A stretch of DNA of 64,000 bases from Symsagittifera roscoffensis (taxonomy: Eukaryota > Xenacoelomorpha > Acoela > Convolutidae): the NCBI RefSeq assembly GCF_963678635.1, contig NC_087063.1:38022759-38086758 (forward strand). Direction: 5' to 3'. The stretch's first letter is position 1; every line of letters starts with the position of its first letter. The notes below the pieces were generated by a model. The model was given only the letters and a program-made list of their open reading frames with translations. It was not told where the DNA came from and made no database searches. A program made the translations under genes and the position numbers. Of the stretch, positions 19,930 to 34,510 are shown piece after piece.

Positions 19930-21800
19930 AATCAGCTAGCGAAAAAAAAAGATTTTAACAAGCTATTCAAGTTATGAGCTTTGAAGCATTCACGTTTTTT
20001 ACATAAACCAAAGCTGTTTGCATAAAAAACCTATCAGAGAAAACTATTCCAGCTTTTAAAAATCAGTAGCTTCAAATTTTTCATAGATTGAACTGGTCGC
20101 AAAAATTGGAAGCTTTATACACAATTCTCAAGCTATGAGTTTTAAAAACTTTTCAAGGAATAAATTTTTCCGCGAGATGTGAGAGTGTTTTTCCATAGAT
20201 TAAAATGGTTTGCAAGAATCGTAATACTTTCCGCAAGCTTTGTAAGCTATGATTCTTAAAAACCTTTTCAATTTTTTTAAGACACTAAATTGGTTAGCGA
20301 GAAGTGTAAGTTTCTTTAAGCGAGCACTTCCAGCTATGAAAACAATTCAAGCCATTTGGTAAAAAGAATTGGTTCGCAAAAATTTTAGGTTTTTTCATAG
20401 CAATTTATTTAAAATCAAATTAATCATAGACTGAATCCGTTCGCAAAAATTTTACATGTTTTGGGAGAGCGATTCAAATTATGAAACTTCGATTTTTCAA
20501 GTTGTTCTTAAACTGAATCGGTTCGCAAAAATCGTAACTTTTTTGAGCAAGCTATTCAAGATATGAAACTTTGGAATAATTCAATTTGATCAAAGACTGA
20601 ATCGTATCGCAAAAAAATTGAAACACTTGGAACTTTTCAAAGTTTCATAGCTGGAAGAACGTGCTCAGAAATTTGTCTATGCATTAGTTGTTTCCTGCGT
20701 TTTTAGAAGAGCTATGAAACTTTGGAAAAAAAGTTCAAGTTGTTCATAGACTGAATCAGTTCGCAAAAACCTTAGTTTTTGGGCAAACTATTTGGCATGC
20801 TAGAAAACTTTGAAACAAATCAAGTTGTTCATAGAAGGATATCGTTTGCAAAAATGGTAGTTTTTCTGCGCAAAATAGTATTTTTTCTACTTCAGATTTC
20901 AAAATGATTTAGGTTACTTCATAGACCAAATAAGTTTGCTGAATTTTTTTTATTATTTCACTTCAAAATTTTTCAAGTTTTGAGGAGACCGAATTGGTTC
21001 CGAAATCTCAAAATTTTTTCCAAGCAAGCCGTTCAAGCCTTGAAACTTTGAAATTTTTTATGTTGATCATAGTCTGAGTTCGTTCAAAATTTCAAAAACC
21101 GTTTCATAAACCGATTGGTTTGCAAAAATTGCACAAATTTCAAGTTATTTTAGACGGAATCGGTTCGCAAAAATGTAAGTTTTTTGATGCGAGCTCTTCT
21201 AGCTTTGAACTTTGAAAAAGTTCAAGTTTTTTGATGAACCAAATCAAGATACTCCAGTTTTGAACTTTTGACAGTTCGTACACCAATTTTCTGAGCACGT
21301 TCTTCCAGCTATGAAACTTTGAAAAAATTTCAAGTTGTTCAAAAACTGAATCGATTTGCAACATTCGTAAGTTTTGTACGCAAGCTGTTCACGCTATGAA
21401 GTTTGAATTGTTTCTTATTTTTCCAAGATGGATTTGGTTCGCACAAAAATTCTTTGGCAAGTTCTTCCAGGTAAAAAAAAAACTTTCAAAACATAGGAAT
21501 TTCAAAACAAGTTCAAAATAAGTTTTCAAAATCAGTTTTTAACGCAAGCTTTTCAAGCTTTGATATTTTGAAAGTGTTTATTTTCTGCATAGATTACAAT
21601 GTTTTGCGAGAAGTGTAAATTTCCTTTAAGCATGCTGTTCCAGCTATGAAACTTTCGAAAAATTTCCAGTTGTTCATATTCTGAATCGGTTTGCCAAAGC
21701 CATAATTTTGTTTAGGAGAACTGTTGGAGCTATGAACTTAGAACATTTCAAATTATTTCGTTGGCCAAATCAATTCACAAAAATTCAAGTTGTTTTTGAA
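19930..21800 (+). repeat. Older, diverged copy of the 3.3-kb satellite block
   Basis: The order of distinctive monomers matches the block at 34511-37817: ACCAAAGCTGTTTGC, then TTTTAAAAATCAGTAGCTTC, then GCAATTCTCAAGC-like, then the inverted fragment with CATAGCTGGAAGAACGTGCT, then GAGCACGTTCTTCCAGCTAT, then GAGAACTGTTGGAGCT. Sequence identity is visibly lower than among the three later copies, and spacing differs, so it looks like an earlier duplicate. Confidence 0.65.
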
Positions 21801-23959
21801 CTGAATCGGTTCGCGCAAAAAAAATAGATTTTCTTGGCAAGGACTTAATACAAGAAACATTAGAAATACTTCATGTTGATCATATTCTGAAACGGTTTGC
21901 ATAATTTTATACGTTTTTTGAGAAAATCTTTTAAGCTTTGAATCACTGCTTTTTTCAAGTTTTTAATAGGCGGAAGTGGTTCGCGAAAAGTTTTGATTTT
22001 TCTATGCGAGCTACTTCGGCGTTGAATTTTAAAATGTTTCAAGTTACTTCATTGACCGAACCAGTTCGCAAAATTGTTAAGTTACTGTTGTTAGACTGAA
22101 GCGATTCTCGAAACCTTTGAATTTCTCAGCAAATCTATTCAAGTTATAAAACTTTGAATAGCTTGCTGAATAGCTTTGAATAGCTTCAAGTTATATTTCA
22201 TGTGGATCACAGACTGAATCGGTTTGCAAAAATCGAAGTTTTCAACGCAAGTTTTTAAAGCTAGGAAACTTTGAAACAATGCAAGTTTTTTCAAAGAAAA
22301 ATTTGTTTCGCAAACAATTTTGAATTTTTTCTATGCGAGATGTTCCAGCTTTGAAATTGTAAATGTTTCAAGTGAATTCAATGGCCGAATCAGTTCGTTG
22401 AAAGGAAAAAGATTTATTACCAGTGTATTTCAGCTATGAACTTTGAAGTTTTGAAATTTTTTCATAGACAAAATCCGTTTGTATGGAAGAACAGTTTTCA
22501 CAGTCAGCTATGTCAGCTTTGACTTTGGAATTGTTTCAAAACTTTTTCATAGATTGCAATGTTTTTTATCAAGAATGGTTTTTTATCTTAAGCTATGATT
22601 TTTAGAAATTTTTCAATTTTTCAGAGACTAATTTGGTTTGCGAGATACGTAAATTTCCTAAGCAAGGTCTTCCAGCTATGAATTTTGAAAACGTTTCAAG
22701 CCATCTAGTGAAACACTTGTTTTGCAGCAAATTATTCAAGATATGAAACATATTTCAAATTGATCACAGACTGAATCGGTTTGCAAAAACTTAACGTTTT
22801 TTTTAGGACAGATTTTCAAGCTATGTAAGTTTCAACTTTTTTAGAAGTTGTTTTTAGGTTTAATCGGTTCGCAAAAATTGTATGGAACTTTAAAACATTT
22901 CACGTTGTTCTTAGACTGAATTCGTTCGCAAAAATATTTAGTTTTTCTATGCGAGCTATTCCGGCTGTTCAAATTTGAAAAAACTTCAAATTAGCCATAG
23001 ACTGAATCGGTTCGCAAAAACCGTTGATTTTTTTACGAAAGCTATTCAAGCTAAGAACTCTAAAAAGTTTCACAAAGCGAACCAGTTTGCCAAAAAGTAA
23101 GTTTTCTCAGCAAGCTATTGAAGATACAAATTTTTTTACGCGTTTGTGAAAAAAAATCCAATCTATGAAACTCTTTATTTTCTTAAAGTTGTTCATAGAC
23201 TGAATCTGTTTGCAAAAATTGTAAGTTTTCTACAAGCTTTTCAAGCTCAAAAAGTTTTAAGCTTTCAGGTTTTTCATAGACTGAACCGCTTCGCCAGAAG
23301 ATTAAGATTATCTAAGCAAGTTCTTCCAGCTGCGAAACTTTGAAATTTTTCAATTTATTCATTGTTTGAATCGGTTTGCAACGTTCGTAAGTTTTTTACG
23401 CAAGCTTTTCAAGCTATAAATTTTCACTTTTTTTGTATATTGAATTCGCCGGAAGTGTAATTTCTTAAGCAAGCTCTTCCAGCTATTAAAGTTTGAGAAA
23501 AAAATAAGTTGTTCATAGACTGATGAAGCTCACAACAAATGTAAGTATTCAATGCAGACTGTTCGGGCAATGAAACATAGAAGCTACTCAAGTTTTTTCA
23601 TAGCTGGAATTGGTTCGCGAAAAAATTTAAAATTTCACTGAGAGCTAATCCGCTTTGAACTTTAAAACGATCCAAAATATATCATAGACCATACCAGCTC
23701 GCAAAAATTTCAAGTTGTTCAAAGACTGAGTTAATTTGCGAAAATTTTATTTTACCTTTTCCCAGCAAACTATTTAAGGTTTAAAACTTTGAAATATATC
23801 ATATTGTTCATATACTTAATCATTTCACAAAAATTTTAAGTTTTTTGAGCAAACTTATTCAAGCTATAAAGTTTCGAAATATTTCAAGTTTATTTATAGA
23901 CGGAAGTGGTTGGCTAAAAACTTTAATTTTCTTTGCGAGCTTTTCCGACTATAAATAGT

Positions 23960-26900
23960 TTCAAGCTACTTCATAGCACGAACCAGTTTGCAAAGAAATC
24001 AAGTTGATCATAGACTGAATCGGTTCGCAAAGATCGTAAATTTTTCTAGATAGCTATTCAAGTTGATCTTAGAATTAATTCAACTTAATTCAGAGACTGA
24101 AGCATGTTGAAAAAAATACAAGTAATTTTTGGACTAAATCAGTCCGCAAAAAAATTTTCTCGTTAAATTTTCTCGGGTTTTTCATAGAAACAATCGGTTC
24201 GCAAAAGTTGAAACTCAGATTTTCATAGACTGAATTGGTTCGCAAAATTCCTAATTTAAATTAAAAAATTATTCAATCCATGAAAATAGAAATGATTAGG
24301 TTATTTCAAAGTTTGACTCAAACGGTCCGCGAAAAAACTAAGTTTCTTCAGCAAGCTTTCAGAGATGTGAAAATTTGAATTAGTTATGTTGATCATTTTT
24401 TCAAAGATTGATTTGATTTGCGAGAAATGTAAATTTTTTTCTAAGCAAGCTCTTCCTGCTATGCAAACTTAAAAAAAATCAAGTTGTTCATAGACAAAAT
24501 TAAATTGAAAAAAATTGTGCGTTTCTAGGCAAGTTTTCCAGGCTATGAAAAATTGAACTTTTCTCAAGTTTTTCAGAGAAAGACCTGCCTCTTGAGAAGT
24601 GTATGTTTTTTACAGAAACTCTTCCAGATATGAAACTTCGAATCAAACACTAACATAATGATAGGCTGAATTGGTTTAAAAAAATTGTTAGTTTTGCTAA
24701 GAAATATATTTAGGATATGAACTTAGAAACGTTTTAAATTATTTTAAAAACAGTACCAGTTCGCAAAAATTTCAAATTGTTTTCAGACGGAATCGGTTTG
24801 CGAAGTTTTGAAGTTTTCTCGACAAGCAAATTAAGGTTTAAAACTTTGAAATACTTCATATTGTTCATATACTTAATCGTTTCACAAAAGTTTTAGGTTT
24901 TTTGAGCAAAATTTTATTCAAGCTATGAAGTTTCGAATTATTTCAAATTTCTTCATAAACGGAATTGGTTGGCTAAATTTTTTTTTCTTTGCGAGCTTTT
25001 CCGACATTAAAATGTTTCAAGCTACTTCATAGCACGAACCAGTTTGCAAAAAATTCAAGTTGATCATAGACTGAATCGGTTCGCAAAAATCGTAAATTTT
25101 TTAGATAGCTATTCAAGCTGATCTTAGAAATAATTCAACTTAATTCAGAGACTGAACCAAGTTGAAAAAAGTCTATGTTATTTTTGGACTGAATCAGTCG
25201 CAAAAAAAATAAATTTTCTCATTAGGCTATTTATGGTACAAAATTTTGAATGACTTCGGGTTTTTCATAGCATCAATTGGTTCGCAAAAGTTGCAAGTAC
25301 TTTGAGCAACTTTTTTTAGGCTTTGAAACCTAAAAACTCAAGATTTTCATAGACTGAATCGGTTCGCAAAAATCTTAACTTAATTTAAAAAGCTATTCAA
25401 TCCATGAGAATAAAATGTTTACATTGTTTCAAGGATTGAACCAATTTGCATAAAATTTTTAGACTCCATCGTTCCGCAAAAAAACTAAGTTTCTTTAGCA
25501 AGCTTTCAGAGATGTAAAAATTTGAATTAGTTATGTTGATCATTTTTCAAAGATTGAATTGATTTGCGAGAATTGTAAGATTTTTCTAAGCAAGCTCTTC
25601 CAGCTAATCAAACTTTAAAAAAATCAAGTTGTTCATAGACAAAATTCAATTGAAAAAACTGTGCGTTTTTTAAGCAAGCTTTTCAGGCTATAAAAAATTG
25701 AACTTTTCTCAAGTTTTTCAGAGAAAAAATTGCTTCTTGAGAAGTGTTTGTTTTTTACACAAACTCTTCCACCTATTAAACTTCGAAACAAACTCTAATA
25801 TAATGATAGGCTGAATCGGTTTGCAAAAATTGTTAGTTTTGCTAAGAAATATATTAAAGCTTTGAACTTAGAAATGTTTTAAGTTATTTATTAAACCGTA
25901 CCAGTTCGCAAAAATTTCAAATTGTTTTCAGACGGAATCGGTTTGCGAAGTTTTGAAGTTTTCTCGACAAGCAATTTAAGGTTTAAAACAATGAAATACT
26001 TCATATTGTTCATATACTTAATCGGTTCACACAAATTTTAGGCTTTTTGAGTAAAGCTTTATTCAAGTTATGAAGTTTCGAATTATTTCAAGTTTGTTCA
26101 TAGACGGAAATTTTTTGATAAAAATTCTAAATTTCTTTGCGAGCTTTTCCGACTTTAAAATAAAATGTTTCAAGCTACTTCATAGCACGAACCAGTTTGC
26201 AAAGAATTCAAGTTGATCATAGACTGAATCAGTTTGCACAGATGGTAAATTATTTTAGATAGCTTTTCAAGCTGTTCTTAGAAATATTTCAACTTAATTC
26301 AGGGACTGAACCATTTTGAAAAAAAAAATCCATGTTATTTTTGGACTGAATCAGTCCGCAAAAAAAATAAATTTCCTCATTAGGCTATATATGGTAAAAC
26401 TTTTAAAATACTTCGGGTTTTTCATGGAATCAATTGGTTCGCAAAAATTGTAAGTATTTTGAGCGATTTTTTTAAGGCTTTGAAACCCAAAAAAATTCAA
26501 GATTTTCAGAGACTGAATCGGTTCGCAAAAATCTCAAATTAATTTAAAAAGCTATTCAAACCATGAAAAAAGAAATGATTAGGTTATTTCAAAGACTGAA
26601 CCAAATTGCATAAAATTTTTAGACTCCATCGGTCCGCGAAAAAACTAAGCCTTTCAGCAAGCTTTCAGAGATGTAAAAGTTTAAATTATTAAAGTTGATC
26701 TTTTTGTCAAAGATTGAATTGATTTGCGAGAAATGTAGGTTTTTTCTAAGCAAGCTCTTCCAGGTATGCAAACATAAAAAAAATCAAGTTGTTCATAGAC
26801 AAATTTAATTTGAAAAAAATCGTGCGTTTTTTGAGCAAGCTTTTCAGGCTATGAAAAATTGAACTTTTTCAAGTTTTTCAGAGAAAGAACTGCTTCTTGA

Positions 26901-29900
26901 GAAGTGTATAATTTTTACACAAACTCTTCCACCTATGAAACTTCGAAACAAACTCTAATATAATGATAGGTTGAATTGTTGGCAAAAGTTGTTAGTTTTG
27001 CTAAGAAATACATTTAAGCTATGGACTTAGAAATGTTTTAATTTATTTATTAAACCGTACCAAATCGCAAAAGTTTCAAATTGTTTTCAGACTGAATCGG
27101 TTTGCGAAGTTTTGAAGTTTTCTCGACAAGAAAATCAAGGTTTAAAATTTCGAAACACTTCATATTGTTCATATACTTAATCGACTCACAAAAATTTTAG
27201 GTTTTTTGAGCAAAATTTTATTCAAGCTATGAAGTTTCGAATTAATTAAAATTTCTTCATAGACGGAAGTGGTTGGCTAAATTTTTTTTTCTTTGCGAGC
27301 TTTTCCGACCTTAAAATGTTTCAAGCTACTTCATAGCACGAACCAGTTTGCAAAAAATTCAAGTTGATCATAGACTGAATCGGTTCGCAAAGATCGTAAA
27401 TTTTTTGGATAGCTATTCAAGCTGATCTTAGAAATATTTCAACTTAATTCAGAGACTGAACCATGTTGAAAATAGTCCATGTTATTTTTGGACTGAATCA
27501 GTCCGCAAAAAAAATAAATTTTCTCATTAGGATATTTATGGTATAAATTTTTGAAATACTTCGGGTTTTTCATAGCATCAATTGGTTCGCAAGAGTTGTA
27601 AGCATTTTGAGCGATTTTTTTAGGCTTTGAAACCTAAAAACTCAAGATTTTCATAGACTGAATTGGTTCGAAAAAATCTTAATTTAATTTAAAAAGCTAT
27701 TCAATCCATGAGAATAGAAATGATTAGATTGTTTCAAGGATTGAACCAATTTGCATAAGATTTTTAGACTCCATCGGTCCGCGAAAAAACTAAATTTCTT
27801 CATCAAGTTTTCAGAGATGTAAAAATTTGAATTAGTCATGTTGATCATTTTTTCAAAGTTTGAAGTGATTTGCGAGAAATGTAAGTTTTTTCTAAGCAAG
27901 CTCTTCCAGCTATGCAAACTTTAGAAAATCAAGTTGTTTATAGACAAAATTAAATTTAAAAAAAATGCTTTTTCAGGCAAGCTTTTCCGGCTATGAAAAA
28001 GTGAACTTTTTTCAAGTTTTTCAGAGAAAGAATTGCTTCTTGAGAAGTGTTTGTTTTTTACACAAACTCTTCTAGCTATGAAACTTCGAAACAAACTCTA
28101 ATATAATGATAGGCTGAATCGGTTTGCAAAAGTTGTTAGTTTTGCTAAGAAATATATTAAAGCTTTGAACTTAGAAATGTTTGAAGCTTTTTAATAAACC
28201 GTACCAGTTCGCAAAAATTTCAAATTGTTTTCAGACGTAATAGGTTTGCGAAGTTTTGAAGTTTTCTCGACAAGCAATTTAAGGTTTAAAACTTTGAAAT
28301 ACTTCATATTGTTCATATACTTAATCGGTTCACAAAAATTTTAGGTTTTTAAGCAAAGTTTTTTTCAAGCTATGAAGTTTCGAATTATTTCAAGTTTGTT
28401 CATAGACGGAAGTGGTTGACTAAAAATTCTAATTTTCTTTGCGAGCTTTTCCGACTTTAAAATTAAAATGTTTCAAGCTACTTCATAGCACGAACCAGTT
28501 TGCAAAGAATTCAAGTTGATCATAGACTGAATCAGTTTGCAAAGATGGTAAATTTTTATAGATAGCTATTCAAGCTGTTCTTAGAAATATTTCAACTAAA
28601 TTCAGGGACTGAACCATGTTGAAAAAAATCCATGTTATTTTTGGACTGAATCAATCCGCAAAAAAAATAAATTTCCTCATTAGGCTATATAGTAAAAAAA
28701 CTTGAAATACTTCGGGTTTTTCATAGAATCAATTGGTTCGCAAAAATTGTAAGTATTTTGAGCGATTTTTTTAAGGCTTTGAAACCTAAAAACTCAAGAT
28801 TTTCATGGACTGAACCGGTTCGCAAAAATCTCATCCTAATTTAAAAAGCTAGTCAAACCATGAAAATAGAATTGATTAGGTTATTTCAAAGATTGAACCA
28901 ATTTGCTTAAAATTTTCAGATAACATCGGTCCCCGAAAAAACTAAGGCTTTCAGCAAGCTTTCAGAGATGTAAAAGTTTCAAATTGGTGATGTTGATCTT
29001 TATTTCAAAGATTGAATTGATTTGCGAGAAATGTAAGTTTTTTCTAAGCAAGCTCTTCCAGCTATGCAAACTTAAAAACAATCAAGTTGTTCATAGACAA
29101 AATTAAATTGAAAAAAATTGTGCGTTTCTAGGCAAGTTTTCCAGGCTATGAAAAATTGAACTTTTCTCAAGTTTTTCAGAGAAAGACCTGCCTCTTGAGA
29201 AGTGTATGTTTTTTACACTAACTCTTCCAGCTATGAAACTTCGAAACAAACTCAAATATAAAGATAGGCTGAATCGTTTTGCAAAATTTGTTACTTTTGC
29301 TAAGAAATACATTTAAGCTATGAACTTAGAAATGTTTTAAACTATTTAATAAACCGAACCAGTTTGCAAAAATTTCAAATTGTTTTCAAACTGAATCGGT
29401 TTGCGAAGTTTTGAAGTTTTCTCGACAAGAAAGTTATGGTTTAAAACTTTGAAATACTTCATATTGTTCATATACTTAATCGGTTCACAAAAATTGTAGG
29501 TTTTTTGAGCAAATTTTTATTCAAGCTATGAAGTTTCGAATTATTTAAAGTTTCTTCATAGACGGAAGTGGTTGGCTAAAAATTTTTTTTTTGCGAGCTT
29601 TTCCGACCTTAAAATGTTTCAAGCTACTTCATAGCACGAACCAGTTTGCAAAAAATTCAAGTTGATCATAGAGTGAATCGGTTCGCAAAGATCGTAAATT
29701 TTTTAGATAGCTTTTCAAGCTGATCTTAGAAATATTTCAACTTAATCCAGAGACTGAACCATGTTGAAAAAAGTGCCATGTTATTTTTGGACTGAATCAG
29801 TCCGCAAAAAAAATAAATTTTCTCATTAGGCTATATATGGTATAAAATTTTCGAATACTTCGGGTTTTTCATAGCATCAAGAGGTTCGCAAAAGTTGTAA

Positions 29901-32900
29901 GTATTTTGAGCGATTTTTTTAGGCTTTGAAACCTAAAAACTCAAGATTTTCATAGACTGAATTGGTTCGCAAAAATCCTTATTTAATTTGAAAAGCTATT
30001 CAACTAAGTTTCTTCATCAAGCTTTCAGAGATGTTAAAATTTGAATTAGTCATGTTGATCATTTTTTCAAAGATTGAATTGATTTGCGAGAAATGTAAGT
30101 TTTTTCTAAGCAAGCTTTTCCAGCTATGCAAACTTTAAAAAATTAAGTTGTTCTAGACAAAATTAAAATGAAAAAAATTGTGCGTTTTTAAGGCAAGCTT
30201 CTCAGGCTATGAAAAATTGAACTTTTTCAAGTTTTTCAGAGAAAGAACTGCTTCTTGAGAAGTGTATGTTTTTTACAGAAACTCTTCCAGATTTGAAACT
30301 TCGAATCAAACACTAACATAATGATAGGCTGAATCGGTTTGAAAAAGTTGTTAGTTTTGCTAAGAAATATATTTAGGCTATGAACTTAGAAATGTTTTAA
30401 GTTATTTTATAAACAGTACCAGTTCGCAAAAATTTCAAATTGTTTTCAAACTGAATCGGTTTGCGAAGTTTTGAAGTTTTCTCGACAAGAAAGTTATGGT
30501 TTAAAACTTTGAAATACTTCATATTGTTCAGATACTTAATCGGTTCACAAAAATTGTAGGTTTTTTGAGCAAAATTTTATTCAAGCTATGAAGTTTCGAA
30601 TTATTTAAAGTTTCTTCATAGACGGAAGTGGTTGGCTAAAAATTTTTTTTTTGCGAGCTTTTCCGACCTTAAAATGTTTCAAGCTACTTCATAGCACGAA
30701 CCAGTTTGCAAAAAATTCAAGTTGATCATAGAGTGAATCGGTTCGCAAAGATCGTAAATTTTTTAGATAGCTTTTCAAGCTGATCTTAGAAATATTTCAA
30801 CTTAATCCAGAGACTGAACCATGTTGAAAAAAGTCCATGTTATTTTTGGACTGAATCAGTCCGCAAAAAAAATAAATTTTCTCATTAGGCTATATATGGT
30901 ATAAAATTTTCGAATACTTCGGGTTTTTCATAGCATCAAGAGGTTCGCAAAAGTTGTAAGTATTTTGAGCGATTTTTTTAGGCTTTGAAACCTAAAAACT
31001 CAAGATTTTCATAGACTGAATTGGTTTGCAAAAATCCTTATTTAATTTGAAAAGCTATTCAACTAAGTTTCTTCATCAAGCTTTCAGAGATGTTAAAATT
31101 TGAATTAGTCATGTTGATCATTTTTTCAAAGATTGAATTGATTTGCGAGAAATGTAAGTTTTTTCTAAGCAAGCTTTTCCAGCTATGCAAACTTTAAAAA
31201 ATTAAGTTGTTCTAGACAAAATTAAAATGAAAAAAATTGTGCGTTTTTAAGGCAAGCTTCTCAGGCTATGAAAAATTGAACTTTTTCAAGTTTTTCAGAG
31301 AAAGAACTGCTTCTTGAGAAGTGTATGTTTTTTACAGAAACTCTTCCAGATTTGAAACTTCGAATCAAACACTAACATAATGATAGGCTGAATCGGTTTG
31401 AAAAAGTTGTTAGTTTTGCTAAGAAATATATTTAGGCTATGAACTTAGAAATGTTTTAAGTTATTTTATAAACAGTACCAGTTCGCAAAAATTTCAAATT
31501 GTTTTCAAACTGAATCGGTTTGCGAAGTTTTGAAGTTTTCTTGACAAGAAAGTTATGGTTTAAAACTTTGAAATACTTCATATTGTTCATATACTTAATC
31601 GGTTCACAAAAATTGTAGGTTTTTTGAGCAAAATTTTATTCAAGCTATGAAGTTTTGAATTATTTAAAGTTTCTTCATAGACGGAAGTGGTTGGCTAAAA
31701 TTTTTTTTTTGCGAGCTTTTCCGACCTTAAAATGTTTCAAGCTACTTCATAGCACGAACCAGTTTGCAAAAAATTCAAGTTGATCATAGAGTGAATCGGT
31801 TCGCAAAGATCGTAAATTTTTATAGATAGCTATTCAAGCTGTTCTTAGAAATATTTCAACTAAATTCAGGGACTGAACCATGTTGAAAAAAATCCATGTT
31901 ATTTTTGGACTGAATCAATCCGCAAAAAAAATAAATTTCCTCATTAGGCTATATGGTAAAAAAACTTGAAATACTTCGGGTTTTTCATAGAATCAATTGG
32001 TTCGCAAAAATTGTAAGTATTTTGAGCGATTTTTTTAAGGCTTTGAAACCTAAAAACTCAAGATTTTCATGGACTGAACCGGTTCGCAAAAGTCTCATCC
32101 TAATTTAAAAAGCTAGTCAAACCATGAAAATAGAATTGATTAGGTTATTTCAAAGATTGAACCAATTTGCTTAAAATTTTCAGATAACATCGGTCCCCGA
32201 GAAAACTAAGGCTTTCAGCAAGCTTTCAGAGATGTAAAAGTTTCAAATTGGTGATGTTGATCTTTATTTCAAAGATTGAATTGATTTGCGAGAAATGTAA
32301 GTTTTTTCTAAGCAAGCTCTTCCAGCTATGCAAACTTAAAAACAATCAAGTTGTTCATAGACAAAATTAAATTGAAAAAAATTGTGCGTTTCTAGGCAAG
32401 TTTTCCAGGCTATGAAAAATTGAACTTTTCTCAAGTTTTTCAGAGAAAGACCTGCCTCTTGAGAAGTGTATAATTTTTACACAAACTCTTCCACCTATGA
32501 AACTTCGAAACAAACTCTAATATAATGATAGGTTGAATTGTTGGCAAAAGTTGTTAGTTTTGCTAAGAAATACATTTAAGCTATGGACTTAGAAATGTTT
32601 TAATTTATTTATTAAACCGTACCAAATCGCAAAAGTTTCAAATTGTTTTCAGACTGAATCGGTTTGCGAAGTTTTGAAGTTTTCTCGACAAGAAAATCAA
32701 GGTTTAAAATTTCGAAACACTTCATATTGTTCATATACTTAATCGACTCACAAAAATTTTAGGTTTTTTGAGCAAAATTTTATTCAAGCTATGAAGTTTC
32801 GAATTAATTAAAATTTCTTCATAGACGGAAGTGGTTGACTAAAAATTTTTTTTTTGCGAGCTTTTCCGACCTTAAAATGTTTCAAGCTACTTCATAGCAC

Positions 32901-34500
32901 GAACCAGTTTGCAAAAAATTCAAGTTGATCATAGAGTGAATCGGTTCGCAAAGATCGTAAATTTTTTAGATAGCTTTTCAAGCTGATCTTAGAAATATTT
33001 CAACTTAATCCAGAGACTGAACCATGTTGAAAAAAGTGCCATGTTATTTTTGGACTGAATCAGTCCGCAAAAAAAATAAATTTTCTCATTAGGCTATATA
33101 TGGTATAAAATTTTCGAATACTTCGGGTTTTTCATAGCATCAAGAGGTTCGCAAAAAATGTAAGTATTTTGAGCGATTTTTTTAGGCTTTGAAACCTAAA
33201 AACTCAAGATTTTCATAGACTGAATTGGCTCGCAAAAATCCTTATTTAATTTAAAAAGCTATTCAACTAAGTTTCTTCATCAAGCTTTCAGAGATGTTAA
33301 AATTTGAATTATTCATGTTGATCATTTTTTCAAAGATTGAATTGATTTGCGAGAAATGTAAGTTTTTTCTAAGCAAGCTTTTCCAGCTATGCAAACTTTA
33401 AAAAATTAAGTTGTTCTAGACAAAATTAAAATGAAAAAAATTGTGCGTTTTTAAGGCAAGCTTCTCAGGCTATGAAAAATTGAACTTTTTCAAGTTTTTC
33501 AGAGAAAGAACTGCTTCTTGAGAAGTGTATGTTTTTTAAACAAACTCTTCCAGCTATGAAACTTCGAAACACACTCTTATATAATGATAGGCTGAATCGG
33601 TTTGCAAAAGTTGTTAGTTTTGTTAAGAAATATACTAAAGCTTTGAACTTACAAATGTTTTGAGCTATTTATTAAACCGTACCAGTTCGCAAAAATTTCA
33701 AATTATTTTCAGACGGAATCGGTTTGCGAAGTTTTGAAGTTTTCTCGACAAGCATTTTAAGGTTTAAATTTTTGAAACACTTCATATTGTTCATAACTTA
33801 CTCGGTTCACAAAAATTTTAGGTTTTTGAGCAAAATTTTATTCAAGCTATGAAGTTTGAATCATTTCAAGTTTCTTCATAGACGGAAGTGGTTGGCTAAA
33901 AGTTCTAATTTTCTTTGCGAGCTTTTCCGACTTTAAAAAGTTTCAAGCTACTTCATAGCACGAACCAGTTTGCAACGAATTCAAGTTGATCATAGAATGA
34001 ATCGGTTCGCAAAGATCGTAAATTTTTTTAGATAGCTATTCAAGCTGATCTTAGAAATCATTCAACTTAATTCAGAGACTGAACCATATTGAAAAAAATT
34101 CATGTTATTTTTCGACTGAATCAGTCCGCAAAAAAAAGCTAAATTTTCTCATTAGGCTATTTATGGTGGAAAATTTTTAAATACTTCGGGTTTTTCATAG
34201 CATCAATTGGTTCGCAAAATTTGTAAGTATTTTTTTAGCGATTTTTTTAGGCTTTGAAACCTAAAAACTCAATATTTTCAAAGACTGAATCGGTTCGCAA
34301 AAATCTTAATTTAATTTAAAAAGCTAATCAACCCATGAGATTAGTTTGTTTCAAGGATTGAACCAATTTGCATAAGATTTTTAGACTCCATCGGTCCGCG
34401 AAAAAACTAAATATCTTCATCAAGCTTTCAGAGATGTAAAAATTTGAATGAGTCATGTTGATCATTTTTTCAGAGATTGAAATGATTTGCGAGAATTGTA
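23960..34500 (+). repeat. Higher-order repeat, period about 1.06-1.16 kb
   Basis: The marker TTCATAGCACGAACCAGTTT recurs at about 23971, 25028, 26182, 27325, 28485, 29626, 30686, 31747, 32891 and 33953. Each unit holds 12-14 monomer variants in the same order, for example AGAGACTGAACCATGTTGAA, TTGGACTGAATCAGTCCGC, GTTTTTCAGAGAAAGA and TGATAGGCTGAATCGG. Neighbouring copies differ by indels that change the period. Confidence 0.85.
29500..31700 (+). repeat. Recently homogenised 1,060-bp tandem units
   Basis: Two consecutive units are almost identical base for base. The segment TTATTTAAAGTTTCTTCATA starts at 29541, 30601 and about 31660, a constant spacing of about 1,060. The shared loss of the segment normally found between AAAGCTATTCAA and CTAAGTTTCTTCATC, at about 30000 and 31060, marks them as products of one event. 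Confidence 0.85.
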
Positions 34501-34510
34501 AGTTTTGCAA

